A stretch of DNA of 10,263 bases from an uncultured Acetatifactor sp. (GTDB lineage: Bacteria; Bacillota; Clostridia; Lachnospirales; Lachnospiraceae). A program made the position numbers and the translations under genes. Below the pieces are notes generated by a model. It made no database searches and was not told the DNA's origin. It worked only from the letters and a program-made list of their open reading frames with translations. Shown here piece after piece: positions 6,929 through 10,263 of this stretch; the stretch's first letter is position 1; each line of letters starts with the position of its first letter. Where the stretch lies: positions 1 through 10,263 of the forward strand of contig CAJUNZ010000098.1 in NCBI GenBank assembly GCA_910587755.1, written 5' to 3'.

Positions 6929-6988
6929 AACTGTTAAGAAATAACTATGTATTCTGTGCCAATTGAGAAGATTTATTTCTTAACAGTT
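6929..6988 (+). repeat. Perfect 16-bp inverted repeat downstream of sdaAA
   Basis: AACTGTTAAGAAATAA (6929–6944) is the exact reverse complement of TTATTTCTTAACAGTT (6973–6988), with 28 nt between the arms. The right arm is followed only by TCTTGC, so it is a weak terminator candidate at best. It marks the change from GC-rich housekeeping sequence to the AT-rich module. It may be an AT-rich terminator for the serine genes, a regulatory dyad for the next operon, or a scar of an inserted element. Confidence 0.6.
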
Positions 6989-6997
6989 TCTTGCAGA

Positions 6998-7031
6998 GGT
7001 TGCTGCATGGTGCGGCAGCCATTTAGTAAAT
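6998..7031 (+). other. Hairpin and small palindrome in the sdaAA–DUF262 gap
   Basis: GGTTGCTGC (6998–7006) pairs fully, with two G-U pairs, to GCGGCAGCC (7012–7020) around a 5-nt loop. It is followed at once by the palindrome ATTTA-G-TAAAT (7021–7031). The rest of the gap up to 7115 holds ACAG–TATT–CTGT (7054–7065) and no promoter with convincing boxes. Role unknown. Confidence 0.4.
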
Positions 7032-7115
7032 GCAGTGGGGAGTCAGGGCAGGGACAGTATTCTGTACAAGACCACAGGTACTTGTTTGATGGAAGGTTAG
7101 TGGAAGGAGATTGTT

Positions 7116-8243
7116 ATGCATAATGGTCTTAATGAGGAGGATATGAGTGTCCGGATTCAAAAATTAGAGCAGCAGATAAGCGATGAGCGTGCGCGGCTAT
7201 CAACAGACCGAATGGACATTTCTTTTGGCGAGCTGATACACATGTATAAAGCAGGTGAACTGCTGATCAGACCGGAATATCAAAGACTTTTCAGGTGGAA
7301 AGGTTCACAGAAGACGGCTTTAATAGAATCGATTTTATTAGGAATTCCAATTCCTCCTGTTTTTGTTGCAGAAGACATGGAAGGAGTCTGGGAATTGGTT
7401 GATGGGCTGCAGAGAGTTTCTACAATTATCAGCTTTTTTGGTGATTTAGACGAAAGCCTGCTGACAGTATGTGTGGAGGATTCCCAGGAAGACAATGTGA
7501 ATTATGTGAATAAATGGGAGTTGGAGAGCGGTAATCTTGTAGAAGATCTGGAAGGATTCAATGTGGATACTCTTCCTAAAAAATATGTTATAAACTTAAA
7601 ACGGGCAGTCTGCAGAGTCGAGATACTTCGTGGTGAGAGCAATACAGCGATGAAATATGAACTGTTTAAAAGATTAAATTCAGGAGGTTCAACATTAACA
7701 CCGCAGGAGATCCGCAATGCGATTTACAGAGGAATAGACCCCAAAATAAATATTTTGACAGAGAAACTCAGTAAAAACGAGGATTTTATAAAGCTTGTCT
7801 CATTGAGCGGGCAAAAAAAGCAGGAATTGTATGACCAGGAACTGGTTCTCAGATTTGTTGCGTTTTTGGGCAATGCGGATAAGATTAATGCCAATACTGA
7901 AATATTTCTTGATAAATTCATGGAAACAGCGGTTAAAGACAAAGAGTTTGATGTTGGCTACTATGAGGAACTGTTTGTGAAAGTTATGAGAATGCTGCGA
8001 GACGCAGGCGATTCCAGCATGTTTAGAAATGATCGCAAAGGGTTTGTTCCTGCTTATTATGAAGGAATTACACTTGGTATTGCACAAAATCTTGAAAAAT
8101 ATGAGGCCAGACCAGAATTGATTTTGGAGCGTATACAGGCATTAAAAGAAGATAGAGAATTTAAAAAATATTCTGGATCTGCATCAAATAGTAAGAGCAG
8201 AATCAAAAACCGCCTGAAAGTTGCCAATAAGATTTTTCAGTAA
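7116..8243 (+). CDS. DUF262 domain protein (GmrSD N-terminal / ParB-like fold)
   Basis: A 375-residue protein of the DUF262 family, whose characterised relatives (GmrS/GmrD, SspE) use this ParB-like fold for nucleotide-dependent control of DNA restriction. Residues 52–61 (RPEYQRLFRW), 70–81 (IESILLGIPIPP) and 95–104 (VDGLQRVSTI) are the family's conserved N-terminal block. FKRLNSGGSTLTPQEIRNA (184–202) is the second hallmark. The C-terminal half is helical and lacks any HNH/DUF1524 motif I can recognise, so a nuclease activity is more likely to come from the partner gene. AAGGAG at 7104–7109 supports this ATG. A later ATG at 7143 has its purine run only two nt away. Its stop overlaps the next ATG by one base, so the two are co-translated. 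AT-rich composition unlike the flanks suggests recent transfer. A phage-defence role is inference. Confidence 0.85.
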   Translation: MHNGLNEEDMSVRIQKLEQQISDERARLSTDRMDISFGELIHMYKAGELLIRPEYQRLFRWKGSQKTALIESILLGIPIPPVFVAEDMEGVWELVDGLQRVSTIISFFGDLDESLLTVCVEDSQEDNVNYVNKWELESGNLVEDLEGFNVDTLPKKYVINLKRAVCRVEILRGESNTAMKYELFKRLNSGGSTLTPQEIRNAIYRGIDPKINILTEKLSKNEDFIKLVSLSGQKKQELYDQELVLRFVAFLGNADKINANTEIFLDKFMETAVKDKEFDVGYYEELFVKVMRMLRDAGDSSMFRNDRKGFVPAYYEGITLGIAQNLEKYEARPELILERIQALKEDREFKKYSGSASNSKSRIKNRLKVANKIFQ

Positions 8244-8257
8244 TGGCAGGAGCGCAG

Positions 8258-8941
8258 ATGATGGATTTTAATAATGAACATATGTCTTTGATAGAGCAGT
8301 ATGAGGCCAGCGCTTTGGATATAGAGAGGATACTCTTTACAGGAAGATATAGACTCAGCAGGAAACATTCTTCTTTGCTGTCAGTTCAATCCATTTCCAT
8401 TCTGTATTCATATTGGGAGGGATTTGTGCAAAATTCTTTCAGACTCTATATTGAGTATCTGAATTCTCTTAATATCGATTTTACTATGTTTAGTGATGAT
8501 ATAATAATTTTCCACATGGATAAGACATTTAAACAATTTAAGGAATACCCTGAAAAAAACAGACAGAAAATATCTTTCTATGAGAAGCTTCAAGATCATT
8601 TTCTGCAAAACAGGCATGACATATTTCAGGTAGTCGATACAGAGAGCAATGTAGGGTTTACAGTTTTAAATAAACTGTTGAGCCAGTTTTCCTTGGAAAA
8701 ATTTCCGGAATATTGGGAACAGTATACATATCCTCACCCTAATTTGAAGCAGACTTTAGATAGCTTTCTCAGGTATAGAAATGGTGTTGCGCATGGGGGC
8801 GATATATCATCAGAAGAAAAAGTTACGCAGGAAGTTTATTCAAAATATAGGAAACTTGTAGGAGATTTAATGTATGCTATGCATGATAAATTTATGGGAG
8901 GAATTCAAAGTCAGACATATTTAAAGAGGGAAAATATCTGA
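8258..8941 (+). CDS. HEPN-type protein, MAE_28990/MAE_18760-like putative RNase
   Basis: From this start the protein has 227 residues; the frame is open from an ATG at 8243 (232 residues) that overlaps the upstream stop by one base. AGGAG at 8248–8252 lies five nt before 8258 and eight before the next ATG at 8261, so either of these is more likely than 8243, unless coupled re-initiation is used. The protein looks all-helical. SILYSYWEGFVQNSF (residues 52–66 of the long form) and RYRNGVAHGG (177–186) resemble HEPN proteins, and R179–x4–H184 fits the Rx4-6H active-site motif of HEPN RNases. DUF262/HEPN gene pairs of this kind are known as predicted defence loci. Assignment to the MAE_28990 group is from motif memory, not a search. 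The gene is the most AT-rich of the window (15 G/C in the 60 bases from 8461, against 37 in the 60 from 3661). Confidence 0.75.
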   Translation: MMDFNNEHMSLIEQYEASALDIERILFTGRYRLSRKHSSLLSVQSISILYSYWEGFVQNSFRLYIEYLNSLNIDFTMFSDDIIIFHMDKTFKQFKEYPEKNRQKISFYEKLQDHFLQNRHDIFQVVDTESNVGFTVLNKLLSQFSLEKFPEYWEQYTYPHPNLKQTLDSFLRYRNGVAHGGDISSEEKVTQEVYSKYRKLVGDLMYAMHDKFMGGIQSQTYLKRENI

Positions 8942-9099
8942 TATTTATAAGGCCTATGATGAAATATGCGAATATATACAAGGAAGCCCTGTGGTTTATC
9001 GTGCGCAGGGCTTTGGCATTTATAGCAATGCTGTATGTTTTTTTGGCATAAGCAAATTTGAATAAAATACTGGAGCTCAAGACAGCTCAAAATAATCCG

Positions 9100-9131
9100 A
9101 CAGTCTTTTCTTTGCAAAAGACTGTTTTTTT
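9100..9131 (+). terminator. Rho-independent terminator after the DUF262–HEPN module
   Basis: ACAGTCTTTT (9100–9109) and AAAAGACTGT (9116–9125) form a perfect 10-bp stem with a 6-nt loop, followed by seven T (9125–9131). The complementary A-run on the left side is short, so the + strand direction is favoured. It closes the DUF262–HEPN transcript about 160 nt after the HEPN stop. Confidence 0.88.
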
Positions 9132-9161
9132 GCGTATAGAGGGCGTTTTTTTATATATAAT
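9130..9161 (+). promoter_or_regulatory. Candidate promoter for the recombinase
   Basis: TTGCGT (9130–9135) overlaps the end of the terminator T-run. The -10 region is the TA-rich stretch TATATATAAT (9152–9161): TATATA at 9152 gives a 16-nt spacer and at 9154 an 18-nt spacer, while the perfect TATAAT at 9156 would be 20 nt away. The TTGCGT box is the same as that proposed upstream of sdaAB. Called by eye. Confidence 0.4.
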
Positions 9162-9241
9162 GTTTCTTGGGATGCTTTAGAGGTTTCCAAAAGATAAAGG
9201 CATAAGACGGACTCGTATAGCAGAAAGGTTTGGTGAATGTC

Positions 9242-9853
9242 ATGGGGAAAATTTATGGGTATGTGAGGGTTTCCAGCGCGGATCAGAATGAGCACAGACA
9301 GATGCTTGCCATGGAGGAAAAGAAGGTGGACAAGAAATGTATTTACATGGACAGACAGTCGGGAAAGGACTTTCAGCGCCCTCAGTATCGAAGAATGGTG
9401 GAGGAGATCCAGGCGGGAGATCTGCTTTATGTGTCCAGCATAGACCGGCTGGGGCGGAACTATGAGGAGATTCAGGATCAGTGGAGGATTCTTACAAAGG
9501 ATATCGGCGCAGACATATGCGTGATTGATATGCCTCTTCTGGATACCAGGAATGGAAAGGATCTTATGGGGACATTTATCGCAGATTTGGTTCTGCAGAT
9601 TCTGTCCTTTGTGGCTCAGAGTGAGAGAGAAAATATTAGGACAAGGCAGAGGCAGGGTATTGTGGCGGCCATGGTGCGGGGAGTGAAATTCGGCAGACCG
9701 ACGGCGGAAGTGCCGGACAATTTTCAGGATCTGGTGTCTGCATGGGAGTGCGGAGAGATTCCTGTCCGCGAAGCCATACATTTGAGCGGGCTGAGTGAAT
9801 CCACCTTTTACAGGAGACTCAGGGAAATGAGGACCCAGGGAGAACTGTACTGA
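9242..9853 (+). CDS. Serine recombinase (resolvase/invertase family)
   Basis: A 203-residue site-specific DNA recombinase that cuts and rejoins DNA through a covalent serine link. The N-terminal catalytic domain starts MGKIYGYVRVSSADQ. By alignment in mind with gamma-delta resolvase, Ser11 is the nucleophile and Arg9 its neighbour. SSIDRLGRNYEEI (65–77) supplies Arg69 and Arg72. SERENIRTRQRQGI (127–140) is the E-helix region, and VKFGRP (148–153) leads to a C-terminal helix-turn-helix (GEIPVREAIHLSGLSESTFY, 171–190). Length fits small resolvases/invertases, not large serine integrases or IS607-type transposases. The start is uncertain: TTG 9230 and GTG 9233 are in frame closer to AAAGG (9224–9228), but the family normally begins at this ATG. 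No transposase is nearby. Inverted repeats directly after the stop may be its site. Confidence 0.9.
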   Translation: MGKIYGYVRVSSADQNEHRQMLAMEEKKVDKKCIYMDRQSGKDFQRPQYRRMVEEIQAGDLLYVSSIDRLGRNYEEIQDQWRILTKDIGADICVIDMPLLDTRNGKDLMGTFIADLVLQILSFVAQSERENIRTRQRQGIVAAMVRGVKFGRPTAEVPDNFQDLVSAWECGEIPVREAIHLSGLSESTFYRRLREMRTQGELY

Positions 9854-9880
9854 CTGTCAAAAGGTGTACTTTTTGACAGT
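9853..9880 (+). repeat. Perfect 10-bp inverted repeat at the recombinase stop codon
   Basis: ACTGTCAAAA (9853–9862) and TTTTGACAGT (9871–9880) flank an 8-nt spacer, beginning on the last base of the recombinase stop codon. No T-run follows on the + strand, so a simple terminator is doubtful. A related copy lies at 10032. Confidence 0.7.
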
Positions 9881-9923
9881 GCTGAAATTAACATGATTCT
9901 ATTACATATTTCTGCAAATGTCC

Positions 9924-9939
9924 ATGAAATTTTTTTCAT
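9924..9939 (+). other. Small AT dyad in the post-recombinase spacer
   Basis: ATGAAA (9924–9929) and TTTCAT (9934–9939) pair across four T residues. It could form a weak hairpin. No adjoining T-run beyond the stem supports termination. Confidence 0.3.
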
Positions 9940-9973
9940 TAGGATGTTTCGGGCTGGATTTCTATTTTGGATG

Positions 9974-10010
9974 ACTGGACTTTATTCTGGTATCAAGCCC
10001 AAAGTCCAGT
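9974..10010 (+). repeat. Perfect 10-bp inverted repeat with 17-nt loop
   Basis: ACTGGACTTT (9974–9983) and AAAGTCCAGT (10001–10010) are exact reverse complements. GGGCT (9951–9955) could instead pair with AGCCC (9996–10000) in the loop, so two alternative folds are possible. It sits upstream of the 10121 promoter, thus outside that gene's leader. Confidence 0.6.
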
Positions 10011-10120
10011 ACCGCAGAAAATACCATCAGTCTGTCAAAAAGTATATAACTTTCTGTGCCTTGTACGGAAGCTTTTGACTGCATTTTTGCATAGAAAATC
10101 ATGAAAATCTTTAAAATATT

Positions 10121-10150
10121 TTGGCAAAATGTACAGGGCTATGGTATAAT
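10121..10150 (+). promoter_or_regulatory. Sigma-70 type promoter of the last gene
   Basis: TTGGCA (10121–10126), an 18-nt spacer, and a perfect TATAAT (10145–10150) lie about 74 nt before the ATG at 10224. The preceding stretch 10098–10120 is rich in A and T, as upstream promoter sequence often is. This is the best-matching promoter in the window. Confidence 0.75.
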
Positions 10151-10157
10151 AGGGGGG

Positions 10158-10192
10158 CAGCTGAATGACAGGCGCTGGCTTGGCCAGAGCTG
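10158..10192 (+). other. Nested hairpin in the leader of the last gene
   Basis: CTGGC (10175–10179) pairs with GCCAG (10183–10187). The adjoining AGCTG (10188–10192) pairs with CAGCT (10158–10162), leaving a 12-nt bulge on the left. It starts about 8 nt after the -10 box, so it would be at the 5' end of the transcript, where it may stabilise the message. Confidence 0.4.
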
Positions 10193-10223
10193 ATTTCACT
10201 TCCTTAGGCAGGAGGGATTGACT

Positions 10224-10263
10224 ATGGAGTATTTGGAGCTGGGAAAAGTAGTCCGGGACATTG
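10224..10263 (+). CDS. Start of an unidentified gene, cut off by window
   Basis: An ATG at 10224 with AGGAGGG at 10210–10216, seven nt upstream, preceded by a good promoter, opens a frame that runs off the end. Only MEYLELGKVVRDI is visible, which is too little to identify. A resemblance of LELGKVV to RimM N-termini was considered but the following residues do not fit the usual THG motif. The gene is real on initiation signals alone; no function is claimed. Confidence 0.7.
   Translation, partial: MEYLELGKVVRDI

Larger units (their letters stand above)
8942..9241 (+). other. Non-coding spacer between the HEPN gene and the recombinase
   Basis: About 300 bases without a credible gene. It holds a hairpin AAGCCCTG (8984–8991)/CAGGGCTT (9006–9013), a T-run after GCATT…AATGC near 9016–9044, the direct repeat AGCTCAA (9074–9080 and 9084–9090), a strong terminator and a candidate promoter listed separately. 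A 42-codon open stretch without a start codon runs to 9062 and is not called. Confidence 0.6.
9867..10044 (+). repeat. Inverted 13-bp repeats flanking a 152-bp non-coding segment
   Basis: TACTTTTTGACAG (9867–9879) is the exact reverse complement of CTGTCAAAAAGTA (10032–10044). The match stops at 13 bp on both sides. The enclosed 152 bp carry no gene. The copies lie directly after a serine recombinase, so they may be recombinase sites or binding half-sites. This is inference. Confidence 0.55.

Noticed and set aside
8925..9062. Open stretch after the HEPN gene that could be a gene remnant
   Set aside because: It has no start codon and no recognisable motif, and its length is expected by chance in AT-rich DNA.
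8892..9117. Short - strand frames over the HEPN 3' end and spacer
   Set aside because: They are low-complexity, lack initiation signals and run through the + strand terminator region.
9893..10078. 61-codon frame after the recombinase
   Set aside because: No ribosome site, and it runs through three inverted repeats with no conserved-looking composition.
10224..10263. RimM identification for the last gene
   Set aside because: Only 13 residues are visible and the conserved THG segment expected after the first strand is not matched.

Overview
The window reads as chromosomal DNA of an anaerobic, butyrate-forming Bacillota, most likely a Lachnospiraceae-type (Clostridium cluster XIVa) gut bacterium. 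The support is the hbd–bcd–etfB–etfA order with protein sequences very close to clostridial enzymes, the two-subunit iron-sulfur L-serine dehydratase (sdaAB/sdaAA), strong purine-rich Shine-Dalgarno sites, and a moderately GC-rich housekeeping background. The species is not determinable from sequence reading alone. All genes called lie on the + strand.

Layout. (1) 1–4365: the end of the butyrate pathway operon. It holds 3-hydroxybutyryl-CoA dehydrogenase (5' end cut off), butyryl-CoA dehydrogenase, and the two electron-transfer flavoprotein subunits, closed by a long Rho-independent terminator at 4316–4365. The genes are separated by unusually roomy gaps (286, 114 and 77 nt), each holding small inverted repeats, and one 10-mer recurs three times only in those gaps. 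(2) 4366–5234: a YkgJ-type cysteine-cluster protein behind a spacer with a 14-nt direct repeat and a dyad. (3) 5220–6893: a likely promoter, then sdaAB and sdaAA. Their junction is built from 28-nt tandem repeats and contains a perfect 14-bp stem that includes the sdaAB stop codon. (4) 6894–9131: an AT-rich two-gene module, a DUF262 (GmrSD N-terminal/ParB-like) protein followed in a one-base overlap by a HEPN-type protein with an RNGVAH motif, bounded by a 16-bp inverted repeat upstream and a strong terminator downstream. Its composition differs sharply from its neighbours. (5) 9130–9853: a serine recombinase of the resolvase/invertase family with its own likely promoter. (6) 9854–10263: about 370 non-coding bases rich in inverted repeats, then a good sigma-70 type promoter and the first 13 codons of an unidentified gene.

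How the genes work together. Hbd reduces acetoacetyl-CoA, and Bcd–EtfAB reduces crotonyl-CoA to butyryl-CoA while bifurcating electrons to ferredoxin, so region 1 covers most of the reductive half of butyrate synthesis (thiolase and crotonase are presumably upstream). SdaAB/SdaAA deaminates L-serine to pyruvate, which can feed the same fermentation. The DUF262–HEPN pair is best read as a horizontally acquired anti-phage/abortive-infection-type module inserted between housekeeping genes. That function is inferred from the families, not shown. The recombinase and the repeats beside it may form a local site-specific recombination unit, and this is the least explained part of the window.
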